From RH-AL1 sp965277735 (GTDB lineage Bacteria > Pseudomonadota > Alphaproteobacteria > Rhizobiales > Beijerinckiaceae), in contig CBDIDO010000001.1 in NCBI GenBank assembly GCA_965277735.1, positions 496,001-560,000 of the forward strand: a stretch of 64,000 nt of DNA. The letters run 5' to 3'. Below the pieces are notes generated by a model. The model saw only the letters and a list, made by a program, of their open reading frames with translations. It did no database searches and was not told the DNA's origin. The position numbers and the translations under genes were made by a program. Positions 16,333 through 24,026 of this stretch are shown here, in pieces (position 1 is the stretch's first letter; the number at the start of each line of letters is the position of its first letter).

Positions 16333-16542
16333 ATGGAAATAATTTCAGGAGACTTCGGCCTTCCTCTCGTAAAAAGTAAATTCGAAATACGATCTCGTGC
16401 CTATTGCGAATCTTGCGGCACCATGGATTTACACGGAAGACGATGCGCCGCCTGCGGCTTCAATTTCGAAATGTCTTCTGAGGCGTCAAGCCGATGGGCT
16501 CATGGGAATAGGCCGTTCGCCGGACCCCAGGTGAAGGCATGA
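16333..16542 (+). CDS. Small zinc-ribbon protein
   Basis: The protein has 69 residues from ATG 16333, with TAGGAG 12 bases before it. Two CxxC pairs (YCESCGTMDLHGRRCAACGF) form a typical zinc ribbon or rubredoxin-like knuckle. The N- and C-terminal tails are polar. It overlaps the following gene by four bases (ATGA), so the two are translationally coupled. Its function is unknown; nucleic-acid or protein binding is usual for such ribbons. Confidence 0.6.
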   Translation: MEIISGDFGLPLVKSKFEIRSRAYCESCGTMDLHGRRCAACGFNFEMSSEASSRWAHGNRPFAGPQVKA

Positions 16543-16721
16543 TCCGCCAGATGCGCTTCGGGAAGAGCATCCCGCTGCCGTCAACCGCGGAGATCAAGCA
16601 CGAGCTGAGGCTCATGAACGTAGCGGATGCGGTAGCCGTCGCCGCCGAAAACCCGCGTATGACGTTTGCGGAAATCGTGGCGCTCGCCAAGCAGGCAAAG
16701 GGCAACCGGCTCAAACCCTAG
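16539..16721 (+). CDS. Small conserved-looking protein coupled to the zinc-ribbon gene
   Basis: The protein has 60 residues. Its ATG overlaps the stop of the preceding gene. The helical sequence STAEIKHELRLMNVADAVAV and TFAEIVALAKQAKGNRLKP looks like a genuine small protein, but no family was recognised. It is the second gene of a two-gene unit. Confidence 0.55.
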   Translation: MIRQMRFGKSIPLPSTAEIKHELRLMNVADAVAVAAENPRMTFAEIVALAKQAKGNRLKP

Positions 16722-16744
16722 CGTTTTTAACGTTGGTGAGTTTG

Positions 16745-17004
16745 CTACCTAATGCCGTTGATCTCCAGGTCGGCATCGAGCCAGTCGATCTTCTCGGCCA
16801 TCAGCCAGCGCCCGGCCTCGACCGCGGCTTTGCGGCTTGAGCATTTCTCGTGCGCTGCGGCGACGTGCTCCCACAGGTAGGCGTAGTCGCTATGATCCGC
16901 GTGGCGCGACAGGAACAATAAACCCTTAGCTCGGCGACCGTGCCAGCATCCTCGGCGCGCGCTGCCTTCACTTTGCCGCTCCCGGCGCCCTTGATCAAAG
17001 GCAT
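16745..17004 (-). pseudogene. Small hypothetical protein, probably frameshifted
   Basis: The C-terminal part reads well in one frame (FLSRHADHSDYAYLWEHVAA, then AGRWLMAEKIDWLDADLEI). The only sensible start (MPLIKGAGSGKVKAARAEDA at 17004) is in another frame, so one indel near 16925 is likely. No family was recognised. Confidence 0.35.
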
Positions 17005-17024
17005 GTTTCGGAGGCCGAAAGCCA

Positions 17025-17519
17025 TTGAGCGACGACACGATCGGCCGCGGCCTACTCCGCCGCCTCGATTGGGCCCAGCCACCTCATAGACCGCTGGAGC
17101 GGGCGCCGCAGCCGGCTTCAGATACGCATGAACCTCTGCCGCAGCGTATCGACGTTACCACAGTCCTAGAAGCGGTGCATCTCCTAGCAACCTCGATGAG
17201 CACGATGGCCGAGCGCATTCAGGAACTCGAAGCCCATGCTGACGCATTCGCAGCTTCGAACGAGGAACTCGAGGTCAACAACCTCCAGCTGACGCTGGAA
17301 CTTGGCGGCATCATTCAGGAGCGCGAAAGCCTGGCGGCGAGCCTAGCTACACAAGACGAGCGGCTCAGACAGTTGGAAAGATATGCCGCCCTGGGCATCG
17401 CTCGAGCCACCGCGCTCAATCACGACATGAGCACAGCGCACGCGGATCTTGCAAGGATCGTCGATGCAGTAGGAAGTCGCCTACTGGCCGACGCTTCACT
17501 GAGCTTTGAGACGCCCTAA
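17025..17519 (+). CDS. Coiled-coil hypothetical protein
   Basis: The protein has 164 residues, with a TTG start nine bases after GGAGG. Residues 55-125 are a continuous heptad-like helix (TMAERIQELEAHADAFAASN, EELEVNNLQLTLELGG, ERLRQLERY), so it probably forms a dimeric coiled coil. The N-terminus is arginine- and proline-rich. No family was recognised. It is the last gene of the island before the tRNA. Confidence 0.5.
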   Translation: MSDDTIGRGLLRRLDWAQPPHRPLERAPQPASDTHEPLPQRIDVTTVLEAVHLLATSMSTMAERIQELEAHADAFAASNEELEVNNLQLTLELGGIIQERESLAASLATQDERLRQLERYAALGIARATALNHDMSTAHADLARIVDAVGSRLLADASLSFETP

Positions 17520-17724
17520 ACGCCATTTATGTGCGCTGACAAGCTGGGCCCGGTTACCAGGTCGGTTTCCACGGGGACAAGCTCAGGCCGCTGGCAACTA
17601 GCGAAGACAAGGCGCGGTCGTTGGCGCGTACCGTAAGCTTCCCTATTGCTTCCCCGCAGGTCCGAGTCCGCAAACCCGCGACAGGCGCCGGCATTATTTA
17701 ATAAGCAATATCAGGTACTTACGC

Positions 17725-17799
17725 TGGTGCTGCGAGAGAGGATTGAACTCTCGACCTCTCCATTACCAATGGAGTGCTCTACCACTGAGCTACCGCAGC
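17725..17799 (-). tRNA. tRNA-Thr (anticodon GGT)
   Basis: The minus strand reads from GCTGCGGTAGCTCAGTGGT through a 5-bp anticodon stem CTCCA/TGGAG with loop TTGGTAA, then a GTTCAATC T-loop, a paired acceptor stem ending TCGCAGC, discriminator A and an encoded CCA. Positions 34-36 are GGT, which reads ACC threonine codons. The 3' end points left, towards the accessory region, the usual geometry for a tRNA that served as an integration site. No duplicated 3' end was found inside the window. Confidence 0.95.
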
Positions 17800-17873
17800 G
17801 CACCCGGCGGTCGGGCGCGGACCTTCTGCCATAGGGGCGCGGGGGTGACAAGGCGGCCGACAGGGAGCGGGCG

Positions 17874-18335
17874 ATGACACACAAGATCCTGTTCGTCTGC
17901 CTCGGCAACATCTGCCGCTCGCCGCTCGCCGAGGCCGCCTTTGCCGCGGCGGCGTTGGAGGCCGGCCTCGCGGTCGAGGTCGATTCGGCGGGCACCGGCG
18001 GCTGGCATGTCGGCGAGCCGCCCGATCCGCGCGCGATCGCCGTCGCGCGGCAGCACGGAGCAAACATCGCAAGCCTGCGTGGGCGGCAAGTCGCTCAAGC
18101 CGACTTCCGGCGCTTCGACCAGATCTTCGCGCTCGATCGCGACAATCTCGCCGCGCTGCGCCGGATGGCGCCGGCGGACGCGACGGCTGATCTGGCGCTG
18201 CTGCTCGACCTCGTGCCGGGCCGCGCGGGCCAAGGCGTGCACGATCCCTATTACGGCCCCGATGCCGGCTTCGAGGAGACTTGGCGCGACGTCGCGGCGG
18301 CGGCCCACGCCCTCGTCGCGCAACTCAAGCCATGA
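17874..18335 (+). CDS. Low-molecular-weight protein-tyrosine phosphatase
   Basis: The protein has 153 residues, normal for the family. The P-loop FVCLGNICRS gives the nucleophile Cys9 and Arg15. The general acid is Asp124 in VHDPYYG. It hydrolyses phosphotyrosine, or acts as an arsenate-reductase-like relative, in the cytoplasm. It is translationally coupled to the fructosamine kinase gene (ATGA overlap). The pair is common in alphaproteobacteria and suggests work on protein repair or phospho-metabolites. Confidence 0.92.
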   Translation: MTHKILFVCLGNICRSPLAEAAFAAAALEAGLAVEVDSAGTGGWHVGEPPDPRAIAVARQHGANIASLRGRQVAQADFRRFDQIFALDRDNLAALRRMAPADATADLALLLDLVPGRAGQGVHDPYYGPDAGFEETWRDVAAAAHALVAQLKP

Positions 18336-19138
18336 GCGATGTCAGTGACCGCGCGGCGGCGCTGCTCGGCGGCGCGGTCGCGCAGGCGCGGCGCCTGTCC
18401 GGCGGCAGCCTCTCCGAGGTGACGCGCGTCGCGCTCGTCGATGGCCGCATTCTCATCGCCAAGCCGGGCGCTGCGGCGCGGGCCGAGGCCGCCATGCTCG
18501 AGGCGATCCGCGCCACCGGCGCGCCGGCCCCGGCGGTTCTGGCCGTCGCCGACGATCTGCTCGTCCTCGCCGCGGCGACGGACGACGGCCGGCTCGATGG
18601 CGCCGCGTGGCCGGCCCTGGCCGCCGCGCTGGCCAAGCTGCACGCGCCGACCGCCGAGTGCTACGGCTGGCCGTGCGACCACGCCTTCGCCGACGTCGCG
18701 ATCCCAAATGCCCGCAGCGACGACTGGCCAGCCTTCTGGGGCGCGCATCGCATCGCCACCCACGCCGCGCAGGTCGGCCCCGCGCTCGGCCGCCGGCTCG
18801 AGCAGCTCGCCGCGCGTCTGTCCGACCTTCTGCCGGCGCGGCCAGCCTCGGTGCTGCTGCACGGCGACCTGTGGGGCGGCAACGTCCTCGTCGGCGCGGA
18901 CGGCGCTGTCACGCTGATCGACCCCGCCTGCTATTTCGGGCACCGCGAGGTCGACGTCGCGATGCTGACCCTGTTCGATTCGCCGCCGGCCGGCTTCTTC
19001 GACGCGCTCGCGCTCGAAGCAGGATGGCGCGAGCGGCTGCCGGTCTATCGGCTGTGGCCGCTGCTCGTGCATCTGCGTCTGTTCGGGAGCGGCTATCGCG
19101 GCCAGGTCGAGGCGGCGCTGGCGGCCGTCGGGGCGTGA
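18332..19138 (+). CDS. Fructosamine kinase family protein
   Basis: The protein has 268 residues from the ATG overlapping the previous stop. It has an aminoglycoside-phosphotransferase-like fold, with a Gly-rich N-terminus (RRLSGGSLSEVTRVAL), the catalytic HGDLWGGNVLV loop and the metal-binding IDPACYFGHREVD segment. Family members phosphorylate fructosamines or ribulosamines on glycated proteins, which leads to deglycation. The coupling to the phosphatase gene supports one shared process. Confidence 0.9.
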   Translation: MSDVSDRAAALLGGAVAQARRLSGGSLSEVTRVALVDGRILIAKPGAAARAEAAMLEAIRATGAPAPAVLAVADDLLVLAAATDDGRLDGAAWPALAAALAKLHAPTAECYGWPCDHAFADVAIPNARSDDWPAFWGAHRIATHAAQVGPALGRRLEQLAARLSDLLPARPASVLLHGDLWGGNVLVGADGAVTLIDPACYFGHREVDVAMLTLFDSPPAGFFDALALEAGWRERLPVYRLWPLLVHLRLFGSGYRGQVEAALAAVGA

Positions 19139-19391
19139 GCGCCGCTGCGGCAATAGGCACGCCGCCCGCACTTCGATCGCGCGACGCGTGTTTCCGCGCC
19201 GGAGCGACCATACTTTCGCCAGAGGATTCAAAGCCTGAAGGCCCGACGAGGGGCGGGCTTGCCGCGCCGTCTCGCGAGCTTGTATAGGCGACGGGTACGG
19301 CGGACGTGGCGGACCGGCCCTGGACGCGCCCACCCGTGCGGGTCGCAAAGACGCGGACCGCACAGCTCTTGGATGGTGACAGGATAGGGCC
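19139..19391. other. Intergenic region upstream of ptsP
   Basis: No gene is visible in these 253 bp. The region must carry the ptsP promoter, but no confident -35/-10 or -24/-12 match was found. Confidence 0.2.
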
Positions 19392-21659
19392 ATGCAGGCG
19401 GCACACGGCGGACCTCGTCTGCTGCTGCGCAGGCTCCGCGAAGTCATGGCGGAGCCGGTCAGCGCGCAGACGCGCCTCGATCGCATCGTCGTGCACATCG
19501 CGTCCAACATGGTGGCCGAGGTCTGCTCGGTCTACGTGTTGCGCGCCGATGGCCGGCTCGAGCTATACGCAACGGAAGGCCTCAACCGCGAGGCCGTCCA
19601 CCTCACCACCATGCGTGCGGACGAAGGCCTCGTCGGCCTGATCGCGCAGAGCGCCGAGAGCCTGGCGCTCGCCGACGCGCAGAACCATCCCTCCTTCTCC
19701 TACCGGCCGGAGACGGGCGAGGAGGTCTATTCGTCGTTCCTCGGCGTGCCGGTGCTGCGCGGCGGCAACACGCTCGGCGTGCTCGTCGTGCAGAACAAGG
19801 CGCGCCGCCTCTACAACGACGAAGAGGTCGAGGTCCTCCAGACGACGGCGATGCTGCTCGCCGAGATGATCGCGTCCGGCGAGCTGCAATCGCTCGCCGC
19901 GACGACCGACGAGCTCGCCGCGCGCCGCCCGCTGTCGCTCGCCGGCACGCCGATCACCGACGGCATCGGGCTCGGCCGCGCCGTGCTGCACGAGCCGCGC
20001 ATCGTGGTGACGCGGATCGTCGCCGAAGACGTGACGACCGAGCTGTCGCGCCTCGAGATCGCGATCGGCAATCTGCGTGCGGCGATCGACCGGCTCGTCG
20101 ATGCCGGTGAGGAGACGCAGGGCGAGACGCGCGACATCCTCGATGCCTTCCGCAACATCGCCAACGATCGCGGCTGGCTGCGCCGGCTGCGCGAGGCGGT
20201 GTCCACGGGCCTCACCGCCGAGGCGGCGGTCGAGCGCGTGCAGAGCGACGTGCGCGCCAAGATGCAGCGGCAGACCGACCCCTACCTGCGCGAGCGCCTG
20301 CACGACCTCGACGATCTCGCCAACCGGCTGCTGCACGAGCTGGTCGGCCGCTCGTTCGTCGCCGACCACGAGACGCTGCCGGAGAACGCGATCATCATCG
20401 CCCGCGCGATGGGCCCGGCCGCGCTGCTCGACTACGAGCGCGCGCGCATCCGCGGCCTCGTGCTGGAGGACGGCGGCGCGCAGAGCCATGTCGCGATCGT
20501 CGCGCGCTCGCTCGGCATCCCCGCCGTCGGCAACGTCGCCAACATCATCAATCTCGCCGACCAGGGCGATGCCATTATCGTCGATGGCTCGACCGGCGAC
20601 GTCTACGTGCGCCCGACGCCCGACGTCGAGAACGCCTATGGCGAGAAGGCGCGGCTGCGTGCCAGGCGCCAGGCGCAGTACCGCGCGCTGCGCGACAAGC
20701 CGAGCGTGACGCGCGACGGCGTCGCGGTCGACCTGCACATGAATGCCGGCCTCGTGGTCGACCTGCAGCACGTCGAGGAGACGGGCGCGGTGTCGATCGG
20801 CCTGTTCCGGACCGAAATCCAGTTCATGGTCGCGCATCGCTTCCCGCGCATGCGCGAGCAGGAGCTGCTCTACAAGTCGATCTTCGAGGCGGTCGACGGG
20901 CGCGCGGTGACCTTCCGCACGCTCGACATCGGCTCCGACAAGATCCTCCCCTACATGGACAAGGTCGAGGAGGAGAACCCGGCGCTGGGCTGGCGGGCGA
21001 TCCGCATCGGGCTGGACCGGCCCGCGCTGCTGCGCTCGCAGGTCCGCGCGATGCTGCGCGCCGGCGGCGGCCGCGAGCTGCGCATCATGTTCCCGATGAT
21101 CGCGGCGATCGAGGAGTTCCGCCAGGCCAAGGAGGTCGTCGACCAGGAGATCGCCTATCTCGCCCGCTACGCGCATCCGCTGCCGGCCAAGCTCGAGCTC
21201 GGCATCATGCTCGAGGTGCCGAGCCTGCTGTGGCAGCTCGACGAGGTGTGCAAGACGGTCGATTTCGTCTCGGTCGGCTCGAACGATCTCCTGCAGTACC
21301 TGTTCGCGGCCGATCGCGACAACACGCGCGTCTCCTCGCGCTTCGACACGCTGTCGCCGCCGTCGCTGCGGGCGCTCAAGCTCATCGCGGACAAGGCGCG
21401 CGAGACCAACACGCCGCTGACGCTGTGCGGGGAGATGGGCGGCCGGCCGCTCGAGGCGATCGTGCTGATCGCGCTCGGCTTCCGCGGGCTGTCGATGTCG
21501 CCGGCATCGATCGGCCCGGTGAAAGCCGCGCTGATGGCGATGGACCTCGCCGAGTTCGAAGCCTTCGTCGTCGACCAGATCACGCGGATCGACGGCGGTC
21601 GCTCGTTGCGCGAGCCGCTGCGCGCCTTTGCGGAGCAGCAGGGCATCCCGCTGGGCTAG
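19392..21659 (+). CDS. ptsP: PEP-protein phosphotransferase EI-Ntr
   Basis: The protein has 755 residues. An N-terminal GAF domain (about residues 20-150) is followed by an enzyme I module. The phospho-acceptor is His366 in the GGAQSHVAIVAR mobile domain, and the C-terminal PEP-binding barrel carries Cys679 in LTLCGEMGG. It passes phosphate from PEP to NPr and then EIIA-Ntr. In alphaproteobacteria this relay responds to glutamine and 2-oxoglutarate through the GAF domain and affects potassium, carbon and nitrogen control. It lies just upstream of glnK-amtB, a sensible neighbour for nitrogen signalling, though 236 bp apart and probably separately transcribed. Confidence 0.95.
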   Translation: MQAAHGGPRLLLRRLREVMAEPVSAQTRLDRIVVHIASNMVAEVCSVYVLRADGRLELYATEGLNREAVHLTTMRADEGLVGLIAQSAESLALADAQNHPSFSYRPETGEEVYSSFLGVPVLRGGNTLGVLVVQNKARRLYNDEEVEVLQTTAMLLAEMIASGELQSLAATTDELAARRPLSLAGTPITDGIGLGRAVLHEPRIVVTRIVAEDVTTELSRLEIAIGNLRAAIDRLVDAGEETQGETRDILDAFRNIANDRGWLRRLREAVSTGLTAEAAVERVQSDVRAKMQRQTDPYLRERLHDLDDLANRLLHELVGRSFVADHETLPENAIIIARAMGPAALLDYERARIRGLVLEDGGAQSHVAIVARSLGIPAVGNVANIINLADQGDAIIVDGSTGDVYVRPTPDVENAYGEKARLRARRQAQYRALRDKPSVTRDGVAVDLHMNAGLVVDLQHVEETGAVSIGLFRTEIQFMVAHRFPRMREQELLYKSIFEAVDGRAVTFRTLDIGSDKILPYMDKVEEENPALGWRAIRIGLDRPALLRSQVRAMLRAGGGRELRIMFPMIAAIEEFRQAKEVVDQEIAYLARYAHPLPAKLELGIMLEVPSLLWQLDEVCKTVDFVSVGSNDLLQYLFAADRDNTRVSSRFDTLSPPSLRALKLIADKARETNTPLTLCGEMGGRPLEAIVLIALGFRGLSMSPASIGPVKAALMAMDLAEFEAFVVDQITRIDGGRSLREPLRAFAEQQGIPLG

Positions 21660-21784
21660 GTCTGGGTCGTCCTTCGACAAGGCCGAACGCCGCCAACGGA
21701 TTGGATACACGAGCTTGTCATCGGGGTGCGATGAATCCCCGACTCGCGACTTCGTTCCATTCAATCCGGCCGCTGCCCAAAAAA

Positions 21785-21800
21785 CGGCCCGTCTCTTGCT
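21785..21800 (+). promoter_or_regulatory. Candidate sigma-54 (-24/-12) promoter of glnK-amtB
   Basis: The sequence CGGCCCGTCTCTTGCT has GG (21786-21787) and GC (21798-21799) exactly 10 bases apart and contains CG...TTGC, as in the consensus TGGCACG-N4-TTGCW; two core bases differ. Transcription would start near 21811, 85 bases before glnK. Nitrogen-controlled sigma-54 promoters are usual for glnK-amtB. The match was found by eye. Confidence 0.5.
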
Positions 21801-21895
21801 TTTTCGCCTCCCGTGCCCAGCGGCACTCCCGCACCCGCCTTAGAGCGGGGAGGGTTTTTCTTACCTGCGTTCAGTGGCGGGAGGGGTTCGAGACA

Positions 21896-22234
21896 ATGAA
21901 ACTCGTGATGGCGATCATAAAGCCGTTCAAGTTGGAAGAGGTGCGCGACGCCCTCACCAACGTCGGCGTCCACGGCATGACCGTGACCGAAGTCAAAGGC
22001 TATGGCCGTCAGAAGGGCCACACCGAAATCTACCGCGGCGCGGAATACGCGGTCAGCTTCCTGCCGAAGCTCAAGATCGAGGTCGGCGTCCCGCCAGATA
22101 TGCTCACCGCGGTGATGGATGCGATCACCACCGCCGCCCGCACCGGCCAGATCGGTGACGGCAAGATCTTCGTCAGCGACGTCGAGCAGGCCGTGCGTAT
22201 CCGCACCGGCGAGCGCGACCTCGACGCCCTTTGA
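21896..22234 (+). CDS. glnK: PII signal-transduction protein GlnK
   Basis: The protein has 112 residues. Tyr51 in the T-loop (GHTEIYRGAEYAVSF) is the uridylylation site, and TGQIGDGKIFV and IRTGERD form the nucleotide-binding loops. It blocks the ammonium channel AmtB when nitrogen is plentiful and is released when uridylylated. It lies 38 bp upstream of amtB, the standard glnK-amtB operon. A second PII gene (11812) sits in the accessory region. Confidence 0.95.
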   Translation: MKLVMAIIKPFKLEEVRDALTNVGVHGMTVTEVKGYGRQKGHTEIYRGAEYAVSFLPKLKIEVGVPPDMLTAVMDAITTAARTGQIGDGKIFVSDVEQAVRIRTGERDLDAL

Positions 22235-22272
22235 GGCTCAGCGGCCCATCTTTCCAATCGGAGTCCCGAAAC

Positions 22273-23838
22273 ATGAAGCGTACCCGTTTTGTAACTGGCT
22301 TCGGCCCAGCGCTGGCGTTTGCCGCGCTGCTGTTCGCCGGCGGCCCAAGCGTCGCGCGAGCGGTCGATACGATCGATGCCGCGCCGACCGTCCACGCGTC
22401 GGTGCAGTCGTCGGTCCTGCAGGCGCCGTTCGTCGTGGCGCAGGCAAATCCGGCTCCGGCCGACAAGCCGCCGTCCGCCTCCGGCCCGGCTCCCGCCGCC
22501 GGCCCCGCTGCGCCGTCGCCCGCCGCGGCGCCGGCTCCCGCTTCGCCGCCCGCCTGCTCGAGCACAGTCACCACCGCCTGCACGCCCAACTCGGGTGACA
22601 CGGCCTGGATGCTGACCTCGGTCGCGCTGGTCCTGATGATGACCATCCCCGGCCTCGGCCTCTTCTACGGCGGCATGGTCCGCAAGAAGAACGTCGGCGA
22701 CACGGTGATGACCAGCTTCGCGATCACCTGCCTGGTGACGGTGATCTACACCTGCTTCACCTACAGCCTCGCGTTCACGCCGGGATCGCCGTACATCGGC
22801 GGCTTCACACGATTGTTCTTCCAAGGTGTCACGAGCGACATCTCAAAGGGCATCGGCAACCCGAACTCGCTCGCCGCGACGATCCCCGAGTCGGTCTACT
22901 TCTGCTTCCAGATGACCTTCGCGATCATCACCCCGGCCCTCATCGCCGGCGCCTTCGCCGAGCGCATGAAGTTCTCGGCGATGCTGTGGTTCATCGGGCT
23001 CTGGTCGATCGTCGTCTACGCGCCGGTCGCTCACGTCGTCTGGGGTGCCGATGGTGCCTTCAGCGCCGCCAACGTCGACGCCAAGGGCAACTTCGCCGGC
23101 TTCGTGAAGGTGCTCGACTTCGCCGGCGGTACGGTCGTCCACATCAACGCCGGTGTCGCCGGTCTGATGTGCGCCCTGATGCTCGGGCCGAGAAAGGACA
23201 CCGGCCCCGCGCACAACATGGTGCTGACCTTCATCGGCACCGGCCTGCTCTGGGTCGGCTGGTTCGGCTTCAACGCCGGCTCCGCCGTCACCGCCGGCAT
23301 GCAGGCCGGCATGGCGATGACGGTCACCCAGATCGCCACCGCCGTCGCCGGCCTGACCTGGATGTTCGTCGAGTGGGCGCATCGCGGCAAGCCGACCGTC
23401 GTCGGCATCTGCTCGGGTGCGGTCGCCGGCCTCGTCGCCATCACGCCCGCCTCCGGCTTCGTCGGCCCGGCCGGCGCGATGGCCATCGGTGTCGCTTGCG
23501 GCATCGGCTGCTACCTCGGTGCCACCAGCCTCAAGCACGCCTTCGGCTACGATGACGCGCTCGATTGCTTCGGTGTCCACGCCGTCGGCGGCATCATCGG
23601 CGCCATCCTGACCGGCGTGTTCGCGATCAGCGAGTACGGCGGCACCTCGGGTGCCATCGAAGGCAACTACGGCCAGGTGATTAACCAGTGCATCGGCGTC
23701 GGCACCGTCATCGTCTTCGATGCGGTCGTCTCGCTGATCCTTCTGAAGATCATCGACATGACGATCGGTCTGCGCGTCTCCCCGGAGATCGAGCAGGAAG
23801 GCCTCGATCTCGCCCTGCACGGCGAGATGGTGCACTAA
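22273..23838 (+). CDS. amtB: Ammonium transporter AmtB
   Basis: The protein has 521 residues. Residues 1-33 form a cleavable signal peptide (LAFAALLFAGGPSVARA). An unusual proline/alanine-rich linker covers residues 70-98. Eleven transmembrane helices follow, with the family's twin histidines at His290 (VVHINAGVAG) and His436 (FGVHAVGGIIG). It conducts ammonium/ammonia across the inner membrane and is gated by GlnK from the same operon. The long low-complexity periplasmic N-terminus is atypical. A strong hairpin follows the gene. Confidence 0.95.
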   Translation: MKRTRFVTGFGPALAFAALLFAGGPSVARAVDTIDAAPTVHASVQSSVLQAPFVVAQANPAPADKPPSASGPAPAAGPAAPSPAAAPAPASPPACSSTVTTACTPNSGDTAWMLTSVALVLMMTIPGLGLFYGGMVRKKNVGDTVMTSFAITCLVTVIYTCFTYSLAFTPGSPYIGGFTRLFFQGVTSDISKGIGNPNSLAATIPESVYFCFQMTFAIITPALIAGAFAERMKFSAMLWFIGLWSIVVYAPVAHVVWGADGAFSAANVDAKGNFAGFVKVLDFAGGTVVHINAGVAGLMCALMLGPRKDTGPAHNMVLTFIGTGLLWVGWFGFNAGSAVTAGMQAGMAMTVTQIATAVAGLTWMFVEWAHRGKPTVVGICSGAVAGLVAITPASGFVGPAGAMAIGVACGIGCYLGATSLKHAFGYDDALDCFGVHAVGGIIGAILTGVFAISEYGGTSGAIEGNYGQVINQCIGVGTVIVFDAVVSLILLKIIDMTIGLRVSPEIEQEGLDLALHGEMVH

Positions 23839-23879
23839 CCATCGACAACTTTCGCTGCGGCCTCGGCCGCAGCCTCGGG

Positions 23880-23909
23880 AAGCCCCGCCATCTTGCGATG
23901 GCGGGGCTT
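23880..23909 (+). terminator. Rho-independent-type terminator after amtB
   Basis: A perfect 13-bp stem (AAGCCCCGCCATC / GATGGCGGGGCTT) closes a TTGC loop and is followed by a short T-containing tract (TCTCGTT). It lies 42 bp after the amtB stop and ends the glnK-amtB unit. Confidence 0.8.
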
Positions 23910-24026
23910 TCTCGTTCCGGCGCGTTAACGGCCGGGGCGTAAGGTTAAACCGACATTAACCGCATCTCTCTAGGTTTTCCCCGAGGGTGGGCCAGCTCCG
24001 TCGGCGCCGGCTCGAGGCAGGGACAG

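Noticed and set aside
1..17724. CRISPR array, integrase or insertion sequence in the island
   Set aside because: These were looked for by eye. No regularly spaced repeats, no tyrosine or serine recombinase motifs and no transposase motifs were seen.
19563..21764. 733-codon minus-strand frame opposite ptsP
   Set aside because: It mirrors an unquestioned EI-Ntr gene, has no family motif, and its composition (His/Arg/Asp-rich) is that of an antisense shadow.
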